Shown here in pieces: positions 41,453 through 50,362 of a DNA stretch of 64,000 nucleotides. A model generated the notes under the pieces. That model saw nothing but the letters and a program-made list of their open reading frames with translations, had not been told where the DNA came from and made no database searches. This stretch comes from JAYRZB01 sp041916675 (lineage in GTDB: Bacteria > Pseudomonadota > Alphaproteobacteria > Rhizobiales > Devosiaceae): NCBI GenBank assembly GCA_041916675.1, contig JAYRZB010000001.1:124001-188000 (forward strand), given 5' to 3'. Within the stretch, counting starts at the first letter, position 1. Each line of letters begins with the position of its first letter. The position numbers were made by a program, and so were the translations under genes.

Positions 41453-41499
41453 GTCTGGAATAATCACTTGCAGGTTGAGAGCACCGATCGGGCTGTGAC

Positions 41500-43842
41500 A
41501 TGAACGACACAGTGATCGACATGGACGCCATAGCTGAGGCGCTGAATGTGCCCGCGCCGGTGCGCAAGCCGACACAGCGGGTGTTTTTGGCTGGCCGTGG
41601 CCGTCACGTCTTGCGGACCATTGGTCTGTTCGTGGTTCTGGCCGCTGTTGTTTCGGCGCTTGCATCCTTCCTGGTTATTTCTGGCTCGACCACGGTTGAA
41701 CCCACACCCGAAGTGTGGACCCTGATCTGGGTCGCCAACTGCATACTTGTGCTGCTGGTCGTGGCGTTGGTGCTGACCGAGGCAATGCTGCTGCTGCAGG
41801 CGCGCTGGCAGGGCCGGGCAGGGGCGGGCCTGCAAATCCGCATGGTGGCCATGTTTGCCTTCGGCGCAACCATACCGGCGCTGATTGTGGCGCTGGTGGC
41901 CACCATCACGCTGAATCAGGGCCTCGATCAGTGGTTTTCGGAACGCACCCGCACGATTGTTGAGAGCTCACGCCTTGTGGCGCGCTCCTACATGCTTGAG
42001 CACGCACAGGTGTTGCGCGATGATATCATCTGGGTCGCCAACGAGCTCGAACAGGCGCGGGGAACCTTCGAGACCGACCGCGACACCTATCAGCGTATTC
42101 TGACAGCACTCGCCGTTACCCGTTCGCTGCCGTTTACATCGCTGATCTCAGAGGATGGCGACACGCTGATGCGGGCGCAGATCAACGCGCAGGTGACGCC
42201 ACCGAAAATCCCACCTGGTCTGACGTCTGGCGTGACAGAGGGAGCGCCCACACTGATTTCGCCCGGCAAGACCAACCTCGTCGGGTCGGTGGTGAAGCTG
42301 CGTGGTTATGAAAACACCTACCTGTTTGTGGCGCGCCCGGTGGACCCCGAAGTCCTCGAATTCATGCGGCTCACTGACGACAACATCACCGAGTACCGTC
42401 AGTACGCCTCCAACCGGCTGGTGTTCCAGGTCACATTCGCCATCATGTATATCGGGCTGGCGCTAGTGTTGCTGCTGGCTGCGCTGTGGATCGGCATTGC
42501 ATTGGCCAACCGCTTTGTGGACCCGATCCGCAACCTGATGATTGCATCTAACCGGGTGTCGCAGGGCGACCTGGATGTGCAGGTGCCTGTGCGCAGCCGC
42601 CGCGGCGATTTCCACGACCTGGGCACGCGCTTTAACCGCATGACGCAGCAGCTCAAGTCACAACGTGAAGCGCTGATGAGCGCCAATGAGACCAATGAGA
42701 AACGCCGCCAGTTCACCGAGGCGGTGGTGGAAGGTGTGTCGGCGGGCATCGTCGGGCTGGATTCCTATGGTGCTATCACGCTGGTCAATGCCCGCGCGTG
42801 CGAAATGCTGGGCCGTGACGAAATTGACCTGATGGGCGAGAAGATTGGTGATGTTATTCCGGCGCTTGCGCTGGTTTTTGAACGTGCCAGTTCATCGCGA
42901 CGCGGGCAGATGCGTGATCAGATCGAACTGGGGTCCGGACCAGATTACCGCACCTACCAGGTGCAGCTCACCCGCGAAGGGACAATGACGGAATCTAAGG
43001 GTTTCGTGGTCACGCTCGATGACATCACTGACCTTTTGTCGGCGCAGCGCACAGGTGCCTGGGCGGACGTGGCGCGGCGCATTGCCCATGAAATCAAGAA
43101 CCCTCTGACCCCGATCCAACTCTCGGCGGAGCGCTTGCGCCGACGCTATGCCAGCAAGCTCAGCGATGACTTCGACGTTTTCGACAAGTGCATCAACACA
43201 ATCATTCGGCAGGTCGGAGATATCGGCCGGATGGTCGATGAGTTTTCGTCTTTTGCACGTATGCCGGAGGCAACACTGGAGAAAGCCGATCTGTCGGACA
43301 CAATCCGGCAATCGGTGTTTCTTGAGAGTGTGAGGTTGCCTGAAATTGCGGTGAAAACTGAGCTCCCTGATGAGGCAATCATTGCCCATTTCGACGCCCG
43401 TTTGATTTCGCAGTGCCTGACCAACCTGATCAAGAATGCCGTCGAAGCATTCGAAGGGGCAGGGTTGGTGGGTATCGCTGACCCCGCCATCACCGTTTCG
43501 GCGGCAATCGAGGGCGACTACGCAAGAATACAGGTTTCGGACAACGGCAAAGGCTGGCCAAAAGAAAACCGGCAGCGCCTGCTCGAACCCTATATGACCA
43601 CGCGGGAAAAAGGCACCGGCCTTGGCCTCGCAATCGTCGCAAAGATCATAGAACAGCACGGCGGGACTGTTGAGTTGATCGATGCGGAACCAGATGCAAA
43701 CGGACGGGTAGGGGCGTGCTTTAGCTTCACCCTGCCGTTGCACAACACCGATACCGGGACGGAAGGCCAGCCTGCGGAGGGGCAGCCTGAGTCCGGGGAA
43801 CTGAAAGAGGCGCCGCAACTGCCGGCGGTGGTGAACAAGTAA
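41500..43842 (+). CDS. ntrY: Nitrogen/redox sensor histidine kinase NtrY
   Basis: 780 residues. The N-terminal region has several membrane helices (about 43-65, 79-100, 115-137) and a periplasmic/extracytoplasmic sensor portion up to a further helix near 305-335. HAMP (about 335-390) is followed by a PAS domain (about 405-500), HisKA with His530 in RIAHEIKNPLTPIQLSAERL and a HATPase domain (CLTNLIKNAVEA, DNGKGWP, GTGLGLAIV). NtrY phosphorylates NtrX and in several alphaproteobacteria responds to nitrogen or redox state. The C-terminal 30 residues are Glu/Gly/Pro-rich. Its stop overlaps the ntrX start (TAATG). Confidence 0.94.
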   Translation: MNDTVIDMDAIAEALNVPAPVRKPTQRVFLAGRGRHVLRTIGLFVVLAAVVSALASFLVISGSTTVEPTPEVWTLIWVANCILVLLVVALVLTEAMLLLQARWQGRAGAGLQIRMVAMFAFGATIPALIVALVATITLNQGLDQWFSERTRTIVESSRLVARSYMLEHAQVLRDDIIWVANELEQARGTFETDRDTYQRILTALAVTRSLPFTSLISEDGDTLMRAQINAQVTPPKIPPGLTSGVTEGAPTLISPGKTNLVGSVVKLRGYENTYLFVARPVDPEVLEFMRLTDDNITEYRQYASNRLVFQVTFAIMYIGLALVLLLAALWIGIALANRFVDPIRNLMIASNRVSQGDLDVQVPVRSRRGDFHDLGTRFNRMTQQLKSQREALMSANETNEKRRQFTEAVVEGVSAGIVGLDSYGAITLVNARACEMLGRDEIDLMGEKIGDVIPALALVFERASSSRRGQMRDQIELGSGPDYRTYQVQLTREGTMTESKGFVVTLDDITDLLSAQRTGAWADVARRIAHEIKNPLTPIQLSAERLRRRYASKLSDDFDVFDKCINTIIRQVGDIGRMVDEFSSFARMPEATLEKADLSDTIRQSVFLESVRLPEIAVKTELPDEAIIAHFDARLISQCLTNLIKNAVEAFEGAGLVGIADPAITVSAAIEGDYARIQVSDNGKGWPKENRQRLLEPYMTTREKGTGLGLAIVAKIIEQHGGTVELIDAEPDANGRVGACFSFTLPLHNTDTGTEGQPAEGQPESGELKEAPQLPAVVNK

Positions 43843-45224
43843 TGGCTCTCGATATTCTGATTATCGATGACGAAGACGACATTCGGGATCTGATCGCGGG
43901 GATTCTGGAAGATGAGGGTTATGAAACCCGCCAGGCGCACGATGCAGACTCCGGGCTCAACGAGATAGCAAGGCGCAGGCCAAGCCTGGTGTTTCTCGAC
44001 ATCTGGATGCAGGGCTCGCGCCTTGACGGTCTGCAATTGCTCGATGTGTTCCAGACCCAGCACCCGGATATGCCAGTGGTGATGATTTCCGGGCATGGCA
44101 ATGTGGAAACAGCGGTCTCAGCGATCCGCCGCGGCGCCTATGACTATATCGAAAAGCCGTTCAAGATTGACCGACTGCTGTTGATTACGCAGCGCGCGAT
44201 GGAAGCGACGCGGCTTAAAAGCGAGGTTGCAGACCTGCGCGAACGCTCGACAACCAGCACTGTCGACATGGTGGGTACCTCTGCGGCTCTGCAGCAGGTT
44301 AAAGGGCTGATCGACAAGTCGGCCTCGACCAATTCGCGCATCTTCGTTTCGGGCTCGTCGGGCACTGGCAAAGGGCTTTGCGCCCGGCTGATTCATCAAC
44401 GCAGCCCGCGCAGCGACGCGCCATTCGTTGAGATCAACTGTTCGCTGTATTCGCCGGACGAAGTGCAGGTTGTGCTGTTTGGGCGCGAGACGCGCGAAAA
44501 GACCGGGACATTGCGCACCGAGGTGGGGGCGCTTGAACGGGCACACGGGGGCACGCTCTATCTGTCCGAGGTTGCCGCTCTGCCAGCTCCGGCGCAGCAG
44601 GCCCTGCTGCGCACCTTAGTGGAAAACCGCTTCAACCGCGTTGGCGGCAATGTCACAGTGCCCATCGATGTTCGCATCATTTCTTCCAGCTCACAGAATG
44701 TGGCGCAGCTGATCGAGGAAGGGCAGTTCCGCTCGGATCTGTTCCACCGCCTGTCGATTGTTCCGGTGCACATGAGCCCGCTGCGCGAACGGCGCGAGGA
44801 CGTGCCGCCACTGGTTGAGGTGTTCCTTGAGCAGATCAGTCGCATGCACAACCTGCGCAGCCTGACCATCGGCGAGGACGCCATGGCGGTTCTGCAGGCG
44901 CAGGACTGGCCTGGCAATGCGAGGCAGTTGCGTAATTCGATTGAGCGTTTGTTGATCCTCGTAAAGGATCAGGCGCCGGAAAATGGGGTGATTACGGCGG
45001 CCATGTTGCCGTCGGACATCGGCGAAGTGCTGCCAACCGTGGGTGATACCGATGCCTCTGCACACTTGATGAGCCTGCCACTGCGGGATGCGCGCGAAGT
45101 GTTTGAACGCCAGTACCTGCTGGCGCAGATCGAACGCTTTGGTGGCAATATCTCCAAGACCGCCGAATTTGTGGGAATGGAACGCAGCGCGTTGCACCGT
45201 AAAATCAAATCCCTCGGGCTGTGA
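43842..45224 (+). CDS. ntrX: Response regulator NtrX
   Basis: 460 residues. The receiver domain has Asp53 in VFLDIWMQGSRLDG, followed by an AAA+ domain and a C-terminal Fis-type HTH (GGNISKTAEFVGMERSALHRKIKSL). The Walker A site SGSSGTGKGLCARL is present, but the sigma-54-contact loop GAFTGA is absent: the region reads LFGRETREKTGTLRTE. Walker B is also weak (GGTLYLSEVA). So this NtrX is unlikely to activate sigma-54 promoters and probably works with sigma-70 or as a repressor, as reported for NtrX in other alphaproteobacteria. Confidence 0.94.
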   Translation: MALDILIIDDEDDIRDLIAGILEDEGYETRQAHDADSGLNEIARRRPSLVFLDIWMQGSRLDGLQLLDVFQTQHPDMPVVMISGHGNVETAVSAIRRGAYDYIEKPFKIDRLLLITQRAMEATRLKSEVADLRERSTTSTVDMVGTSAALQQVKGLIDKSASTNSRIFVSGSSGTGKGLCARLIHQRSPRSDAPFVEINCSLYSPDEVQVVLFGRETREKTGTLRTEVGALERAHGGTLYLSEVAALPAPAQQALLRTLVENRFNRVGGNVTVPIDVRIISSSSQNVAQLIEEGQFRSDLFHRLSIVPVHMSPLRERREDVPPLVEVFLEQISRMHNLRSLTIGEDAMAVLQAQDWPGNARQLRNSIERLLILVKDQAPENGVITAAMLPSDIGEVLPTVGDTDASAHLMSLPLRDAREVFERQYLLAQIERFGGNISKTAEFVGMERSALHRKIKSLGL

Positions 45225-45278
45225 TTGTGTATACGCGACTTTTCTGCAACACTTCAGTGCCTTAGCCGGGTAGGCACA

Positions 45279-45294
45279 TGGCCAGAACTGTGCA
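45279..45294 (+). promoter_or_regulatory. Possible sigma-54-type promoter upstream of hfq
   Basis: TGGCCAGAACTGTGCA has GG and GC exactly 12 bases apart, as in the consensus TGGCACG-N4-TTGCA, with three mismatches at less critical positions. It lies about 125 bases before hfq and just after ntrX. It is a visual match only and may be coincidental. Confidence 0.25.
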
Positions 45295-45419
45295 ATAGTG
45301 CTGACCAATGTGTTGTTTTGTCGTGTTGAACGGTCGCCGGCGGGCGTAATGTTCAGGGCTGATCGCTTGGGCTTGTGGGGGGCTCCGGGCAGGATTAGCG
45401 GCACCAAAAAGAGGCCTAA

Positions 45420-45668
45420 ATGCCCAGTGAAAAGACCCAAAATCTGCAGGATTCCTTCCTCAATCACGTTCGCAAGCAGAAAGTCCCGGTGACGATTTTC
45501 CTTGTCAACGGCGTCAAGCTGCAGGGCGTGATCACCTGGTTTGACAATTTCTGTCTGCTCCTGCGGCGCGATGCGCAGTCGCAGCTTGTCTACAAGCATG
45601 CGATTTCGACCATCATGCCCGGTGCGCCGATTCAGTTGTTCGACCCCGAGCACGTGTCCGACGATTGA
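45420..45668 (+). CDS. hfq: RNA chaperone Hfq
   Basis: 82 residues. The Sm1 and Sm2 motifs are clear: QDSFLNHVRKQKVPVTIFLVNGVKLQG, then YKHAISTIMP. The hexameric ring binds small RNAs and mRNAs and controls translation and decay, including nitrogen-fixation regulators in rhizobia. A short acidic tail (PEHVSDD) ends the protein. GAGG lies five bases before the ATG. The ntrX-hfq spacer of 195 bases holds the promoter; hflX starts 24 bases downstream. Confidence 0.98.
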   Translation: MPSEKTQNLQDSFLNHVRKQKVPVTIFLVNGVKLQGVITWFDNFCLLLRRDAQSQLVYKHAISTIMPGAPIQLFDPEHVSDD

Positions 45669-45692
45669 TCGGGCAGGGCTGACAGCAGGCAT

Positions 45693-47060
45693 ATGATCGA
45701 AGATTTCGACGACGAAGACGACCACAAGGGTGGTCCACAGCCGTTTGTTGACCAGCGCCAGGCCCCGACGCGGGTTGGGTTGATCATTCCTGATGTGCGC
45801 GGCCGAAGCACAGGTCACTCGATTGAGGCGCGCAAGGCCGAGTTCGAGGGACTCGCGGGTGCTATTCGGGTCGAGGTCGTGTTCTCGGACGTTATCAAGG
45901 TACGTGAACTCAAGCCCGCTACATTCATTGGCGGCGGTCATGTCGAGGGTTATGCGCAGCGGGTCAAGGATGAGGAGATTGAGCTTCTTTTGATCGACGC
46001 TGCGATTTCGCCCATCCAGCAGCGCAACCTCGAAAAAGAAACTGGCGCCAAGGTGCTGGACCGGACGGCGCTGATCCTTGAGATTTTCGGCGAACGGGCA
46101 GCGACGCGCGAAGGCGTGCTGCAGGTGGAACTGGCCCACCTCAATTACCAGAAAAGCCGGCTTGTCCGATCATGGACCCACCTCGAACGCCAGCGCGGCG
46201 GTTTCGGCTTTCTTGGCGGTCCCGGTGAAACCCAGATCGAAAGTGATCGGCGCCTGCTTCAGGAGCGGATTGCCTATCTGGAAGGTCGAATCGAAAAGGT
46301 GCGCAAGACGCGCCAGCAACAGCGCAAGCATCGCGACGATACGCCATTCCTGATCGTTGCGCTGGTTGGTTACACCAACGCTGGCAAATCCAGCCTGTTC
46401 AATGCGCTGACCGGGGCAGGGGTGTTCGCCGAAGACCTGCTGTTCGCCACGCTGGACACGACGATCCGCAAGCTGGAACTGCCGCATGGCCGCGAGGTGA
46501 TCCTGTCTGACACTGTGGGTTTCGTAGCTGACCTGCCTACCGACCTCGTGGCGGCGTTCCGCGCCACCTTGGAAGAAGTCACCGATGCCGATGTGATCCT
46601 GCATGTCAGGGATATCGCCAACCCGGACCACGCGGCGCAGGCGCAGGATGTACTCGGGGTGTTGGCGGATCTCGGCGTGTCGTCGGAAACCACGCCAGTC
46701 ATCGAAGTCTGGAACAAAGTGGATCTGTTGCCCCGAAACGACGAAGGCTCCATCGACGCCCTGTCGTCAACCAATCCGGCGGGAAAGGTGGCAGCGACGA
46801 TCCCGGTTTCAGCTCGCACCGGCGAGGGGCTGGAGGCGCTCAAACTGGCCATCGAGAAGGCCCTGGGCGAGCAGGCGCGGACATACCGCGTGACGATTGC
46901 ACATGCCGATGGTGCCGATATGGGCTGGTTGTATGGGCACGGCGAAATTATTGTCCGCGAGGACCCTGACGAGATCGGCCAGACTTATGAAGTCCGTATC
47001 GAGCCGCGTCACCTGACCGCGTTTCTGCTGAAGTTCAAGGGCCGCATTGCCGGTGAATGA
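45693..47060 (+). CDS. hflX: Ribosome-associated GTPase HflX
   Basis: 455 residues. The HflX N-terminal domain (about 25-200) with the Gly-rich linker FGFLGGPGETQIESDRRLL precedes the G domain: G1 GYTNAGKSSLFN starting at residue 226, G2/G3 FATLDTTIRKL and LSDTVGFVADLP, G4 WNKVDLL and G5 VSARTGEGL. HflX splits or rescues stalled and heat-damaged ribosomes. Sited after hfq as in most proteobacteria. It is convergent with mazG, 15 bases apart. Confidence 0.96.
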   Translation: MIEDFDDEDDHKGGPQPFVDQRQAPTRVGLIIPDVRGRSTGHSIEARKAEFEGLAGAIRVEVVFSDVIKVRELKPATFIGGGHVEGYAQRVKDEEIELLLIDAAISPIQQRNLEKETGAKVLDRTALILEIFGERAATREGVLQVELAHLNYQKSRLVRSWTHLERQRGGFGFLGGPGETQIESDRRLLQERIAYLEGRIEKVRKTRQQQRKHRDDTPFLIVALVGYTNAGKSSLFNALTGAGVFAEDLLFATLDTTIRKLELPHGREVILSDTVGFVADLPTDLVAAFRATLEEVTDADVILHVRDIANPDHAAQAQDVLGVLADLGVSSETTPVIEVWNKVDLLPRNDEGSIDALSSTNPAGKVAATIPVSARTGEGLEALKLAIEKALGEQARTYRVTIAHADGADMGWLYGHGEIIVREDPDEIGQTYEVRIEPRHLTAFLLKFKGRIAGE

Positions 47061-47075
47061 ACCGGGCAGGGTTGT

Positions 47076-47891
47076 CTATTCCTTGTCTGACTTGCGGATT
47101 TCGTTCCAGTAGCCATCGAGCCGCTGCAGGCCGGCATCCTTGATTTCAATGCCATCCCGGCGGGCACGGTCCTCGACATAGTGGAACCGGCGCGTGAACT
47201 TGGCATTGGCATCGCGCAGGGCTGCCTCGGGTTCAATGCCAGCGTGTCGCGCCAGATTGGCAACGGCGAACAGAAGGTCGCCGATTTCCTCGCTGATGGC
47301 GGTCTTGTCGCCTGACGCAAGGGCCGCCGCCGTTTCGGCCAGTTCCTCATCCACCTTGGCTCTCACGGTATCGATGTCCGGCCAATCAAATCCAACCGAA
47401 GCAGCGCGGCGCGAGAGCTTTTCGGCACGGGCCAAGGCGGGCAACACTCTCGGCACATCGTCGAGCACGGAGGCAGGGGGCGCATCGGCACCTCGACTGG
47501 CGGCCTTTCTAGCGCGCTCAGCCGCCTTGATCGCATCCCAGCGGTCCTTGGCGCCGCTGGCATTGGCGGCCGCATCTTCGCCGAAGACGTGGGGGTGACG
47601 GCGGATCAGCTTTTCGGTGACGGCAAATATGACGTCGCCCATGTCAAAAAGCCCGCGCTCACGCGCCATCTGAGCGTGGTAGACCGGCTGCAACAGGAGA
47701 TCGCCAAGCTCGACGCGCAGCTCATCGAAATCGTCGCGCTCGATGGCATCGGCAACCTCGTATGCTTCCTCGATGGTGTAGTTCGCGATCGATCGGAAAT
47801 CCTGTTCGATATCCCAGGGGCAACCCGTCACCGGGTCCCGCAGTCGCTCCATGATCTCAAGCAGGCGGGACAGGTCGCGGGAGGGTTCCAT
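47076..47891 (-). CDS. mazG: Nucleoside triphosphate pyrophosphohydrolase
   Basis: 271 residues with two MazG domains. The first holds GCPWDIEQDFRSIANYTIEEAYEVADAI and the metal-binding ELRVELGDLL, the second EELAETAAALA and SEEIGDLLFAVANLARH. MazG hydrolyses (d)NTPs to the monophosphates, cleaning the nucleotide pool, and can act on ppGpp-related stress in E. coli. The length and two-domain form match standard MazG. It is convergent with hflX; its upstream region contains an AT-rich 16-bp palindrome at 47999-48014. Confidence 0.95.
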   Translation of the reverse strand: MEPSRDLSRLLEIMERLRDPVTGCPWDIEQDFRSIANYTIEEAYEVADAIERDDFDELRVELGDLLLQPVYHAQMARERGLFDMGDVIFAVTEKLIRRHPHVFGEDAAANASGAKDRWDAIKAAERARKAASRGADAPPASVLDDVPRVLPALARAEKLSRRAASVGFDWPDIDTVRAKVDEELAETAAALASGDKTAISEEIGDLLFAVANLARHAGIEPEAALRDANAKFTRRFHYVEDRARRDGIEIKDAGLQRLDGYWNEIRKSDKE

Positions 47892-47998
47892 GGGGCAACT
47901 CGGTTCGGTGAATCAGCATCCAAACCTATAGTGGGGTGACGTAGTGCCCAAGCCGAATATCGTAAAACACGAGAGGCGCGGGCCATCAGTATCATTCG

Positions 47999-48014
47999 CA
48001 TAATATATATTATG
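47999..48014. repeat. Perfect 16-bp AT-rich palindrome upstream of mazG
   Basis: CATAATATATATTATG reads the same on both strands. It lies 108 bases before the mazG start and 61 bases after the stop of the lipase-like gene. It could be a dimeric repressor site. The surrounding 183-base gap holds no gene. Confidence 0.5.
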
Positions 48015-48030
48015 GAACTTTTTGACGGCG

Positions 48031-48060
48031 CCCAGCCGGGCTCTTGAAGCCTCGGCCGGG
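48031..48060 (-). terminator. GC-rich hairpin after lipase-like gene
   Basis: On the minus strand CCCGGCCG-A-GGCT (plus 48048-48060) pairs with AGCC-CGGCTGGG (plus 48031-48042), with one wobble, one bulge and a five-base loop, 15 bases after the stop. There is no T-tract, so it is a weak intrinsic terminator or an mRNA 3'-end stabiliser. Confidence 0.45.
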
Positions 48061-48074
48061 TGCATTCCTGTAGG

Positions 48075-49448
48075 CTATCGAACCTTGCCGCCCTGGAGCT
48101 CGTAGATGTCCTGGGCGATCACTTCGAAATTCATGATCGTGCCCATGGCCAGCGGCTTGTGCAGGAAGGCCGAGATGGTGCCGCTGGTTATGGCGTGAAC
48201 TTGAGCGGCCCTCAGTGATCCACCGCCGACCCAGCCCACCAGCCAACGCACGGGTTCGCTGACAAACAGCGGCGCGTCAGTGAAGCTGAAGTGATTTGTC
48301 TGCAGCATCTCGTAGCGATAGCTGCCGCCGGTGGCGTTGGCCAGAATCTGGGCATTGCCATCCTCAAACCTGTCTGAATGCCCAGTGATCGACTTGTCAC
48401 TTTGCAGCACCATCACCGGTTGAGACAGCCGCCGATTGACCAGGTCGCCATAAGGCGTGCCATCGATGTTGACCACGGCTTTTACGCGCGGATCATCGGC
48501 CGCGAGGGCCATGGCGCTGACGCCACCGAAAGAATGGCCGATGGCGGCAATGTGGTCGAGGTCAAGCTGCTGAGCGAAGTCGGCCGGAAGGACGCCGGGT
48601 TTGGCGATCTGGTCGAGCACGAAGGCCATATCTGCAGCACGCAGAGCCTGTTGATCGGCCATGTAGGTCTGCCAGCCATCATCGGACCTTTCGGCGTCAT
48701 TTGCCGGGAGCGCCAAAGACCCGTCCGCAAGTTCGACGACGGCAGATTCATATGGATGATCAACCGCCAGAACGACATAGCCGTCGCTCGCCAAGCCGTT
48801 GATGATACTGGTGTAAACAGCACGCGGTCCACCGTAGCCGGGCGAAAACAGCACCACCGGCCACTTGGCCTTGCCCTTTGAAATGGGCGCATCGCTTATC
48901 GCAAAAGTATTGATCTGGCCATAGTAGGTCATGAGCACGCTGGGCATGCCGCTGATCGATTCAGGCAGGCGCCCCAGCCCATCGATATAGGGCAAGGTGT
49001 CGCCGCTCAAACCCTTGTCCGTGGGATAGAATGCCTGAACAACAACGTTGCGCTTTTGCCCTGGGGCGCTGACTTCGTCGCGACTGTCGTCAACCCAGCG
49101 GTAGATATGTCCGCCGACCCCATATGCCCCGGCTGGAGGCGTAAGCTGCGGAACTGGAAGAACGGCAAACCCGGCGCAAGATGCAGCAAGCAGCCCCAGC
49201 AATCCGAGCCGACCCAACCAACGCAACAGCGCACCCTGCCGCCCTACCCCGGTCAGCCCTGTGAGCAGAATAAGCGCGTAAGTTGGCGCGAAGTGCCAGT
49301 AGAAACCTTCAGCAAAGAATTGGGCAATCGCCAGAATGGCAAGCAAACCCGCCGCCAGCAGCCGCCATTTCCGCGGCAGCACCCCGAAAAGTGCTGCGAC
49401 ACCGGCCGCGAGGGATAGAAACAACAACGTCATCGCGAGAGCGGACAT
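48075..49448 (-). CDS. PAF-acetylhydrolase-like alpha/beta lipase with N-terminal membrane region
   Basis: 457 residues from ATG 49448 (GGAG six bases upstream). The first 110 residues contain three or four hydrophobic helices, unusual for a hydrolase, followed by an alpha/beta-hydrolase domain. This has the nucleophile elbow GHSFGGVSAMAL, the oxyanion region LFSPGYGGPRAVY, an Asp in VVNIDGTPYGDL and a His in QTNHFSFTDAPL, matching the platelet-activating-factor acetylhydrolase/dienelactone-hydrolase-like group. It is likely anchored in the inner membrane with the catalytic domain exposed. The substrate is unknown. A 19-bp inverted repeat lies upstream of its start. Confidence 0.78.
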   Translation of the reverse strand: MSALAMTLLFLSLAAGVAALFGVLPRKWRLLAAGLLAILAIAQFFAEGFYWHFAPTYALILLTGLTGVGRQGALLRWLGRLGLLGLLAASCAGFAVLPVPQLTPPAGAYGVGGHIYRWVDDSRDEVSAPGQKRNVVVQAFYPTDKGLSGDTLPYIDGLGRLPESISGMPSVLMTYYGQINTFAISDAPISKGKAKWPVVLFSPGYGGPRAVYTSIINGLASDGYVVLAVDHPYESAVVELADGSLALPANDAERSDDGWQTYMADQQALRAADMAFVLDQIAKPGVLPADFAQQLDLDHIAAIGHSFGGVSAMALAADDPRVKAVVNIDGTPYGDLVNRRLSQPVMVLQSDKSITGHSDRFEDGNAQILANATGGSYRYEMLQTNHFSFTDAPLFVSEPVRWLVGWVGGGSLRAAQVHAITSGTISAFLHKPLAMGTIMNFEVIAQDIYELQGGKVR

Positions 49449-49496
49449 GCGACACTCCAAATAATGCAGAAAATGTATCTGAAACAATGCTCAAGG

Positions 49497-49515
49497 TAAG
49501 TGAGCAGGTCACTTA
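49497..49515. promoter_or_regulatory. Inverted repeat, likely operator of the lipase-like gene
   Basis: TAAGTGA (49497-49503), spacer GCAGG, TCACTTA (49509-49515): perfect 7-bp arms with a five-base centre, 49-67 bases before the start of the PAF-acetylhydrolase-like gene. Size and symmetry fit a dimeric TetR/MarR-type regulator; no such regulator is in the window. Confidence 0.5.
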
Positions 49516-49523
49516 TGGACGAA

Positions 49524-50360
49524 TTATGGCGTCAGGATGGTGCCAGAGGTGACATCGATCCGCATACCATCAAAGGCAGGAAAGACCGTATCCGGGGTGG
49601 TCGCGGCAAGTGTCGAATAGTCCATGTCGATATGCAGATTTGTGAGGACAGCTGACTTTGGCTGCATGAGGGCTATCAGCGCAAGCGATTCCGACAGGCT
49701 AAGATGGCTCGGATGTGGCGCTGGCCGCAACGCATCAAGGACCCAGATTTCAAGACCGCTGACGGCGTGCAAATGTTGTTCGCCAATCCCGCTGAGGTCG
49801 CAGGAATACGCAAAATCGCCGATCCGATACCCGAGTGATGTGATGCTGCCATGCTGCTGCTCAAATGCCCGTATGGCGATGTGACCACCGGGCCCATCAA
49901 TGGTGAGCACGTCTCCAGCCTGAATTTCGGTGGCGTTGAGAATCGGCGGATAGTCGCTGCCCGGCTCGGATTCAAAGCAATAGCCGAACGCGCTGCGAAT
50001 GCGATGCCCGGCCTCGGCGGTGAAATAGACGTCAACCCGCTTGCGCATATTGAGTGCGAGCACGCGCAGGTCATCAATCCCGTGGGTGTGGTCGGCGTGC
50101 TCGTGAGTGTAGAAAACCGCATCGACCCGATCGACACCGGCATCAAGCATCTGCTCGCGAAGATCGCAGCCGGTATCGATGATGATGCGGGTGGGTTCTG
50201 CGGAGCTTGCGGAAAAGCCCTCCAGCAGCAAGGAACAGCGGCGACGGCGGTTGCGCGGTTCGGCCGGGTCACAAACGCCCCAAACATTGCCTATGCGCGG
50301 AACGCCGCCCGATGATCCGCAGCCGAGAATGGTTGCGATGATCCGTTCGGCGGCCGCCAT
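49524..50360 (-). CDS. MBL-fold metallo-hydrolase (PhnP-like)
   Basis: 278 residues. The metallo-beta-lactamase motif is TGCDLREQ...YTHEHADHTHGIDDLR, with later His ligands in LTNLHIDMDY. The N-terminal LGCGSSGGVPRIGNVWGVCDP...RRRCSLLLE segment is characteristic of PhnP-like/cyclic-phosphodiesterase MBL proteins. It follows tatD by two bases in the rlpA-to-MBL run, the usual neighbourhood in alphaproteobacteria. A phosphodiesterase or RNase-Z-like role is likely, but the substrate is not known; no phosphonate genes are nearby. Confidence 0.87.
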   Translation of the reverse strand: MAAAERIIATILGCGSSGGVPRIGNVWGVCDPAEPRNRRRRCSLLLEGFSASSAEPTRIIIDTGCDLREQMLDAGVDRVDAVFYTHEHADHTHGIDDLRVLALNMRKRVDVYFTAEAGHRIRSAFGYCFESEPGSDYPPILNATEIQAGDVLTIDGPGGHIAIRAFEQQHGSITSLGYRIGDFAYSCDLSGIGEQHLHAVSGLEIWVLDALRPAPHPSHLSLSESLALIALMQPKSAVLTNLHIDMDYSTLAATTPDTVFPAFDGMRIDVTSGTILTP

Positions 50361-50362
50361 CG

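Noticed and set aside
45257..45277. GTGCCT-N9-AGGCAC as an NtrC site after ntrX
   Set aside because: The NtrC consensus needs TGC-N11-GCA; here the spacing is 13 and the inner bases differ. No T-tract follows, so it is not a terminator either.
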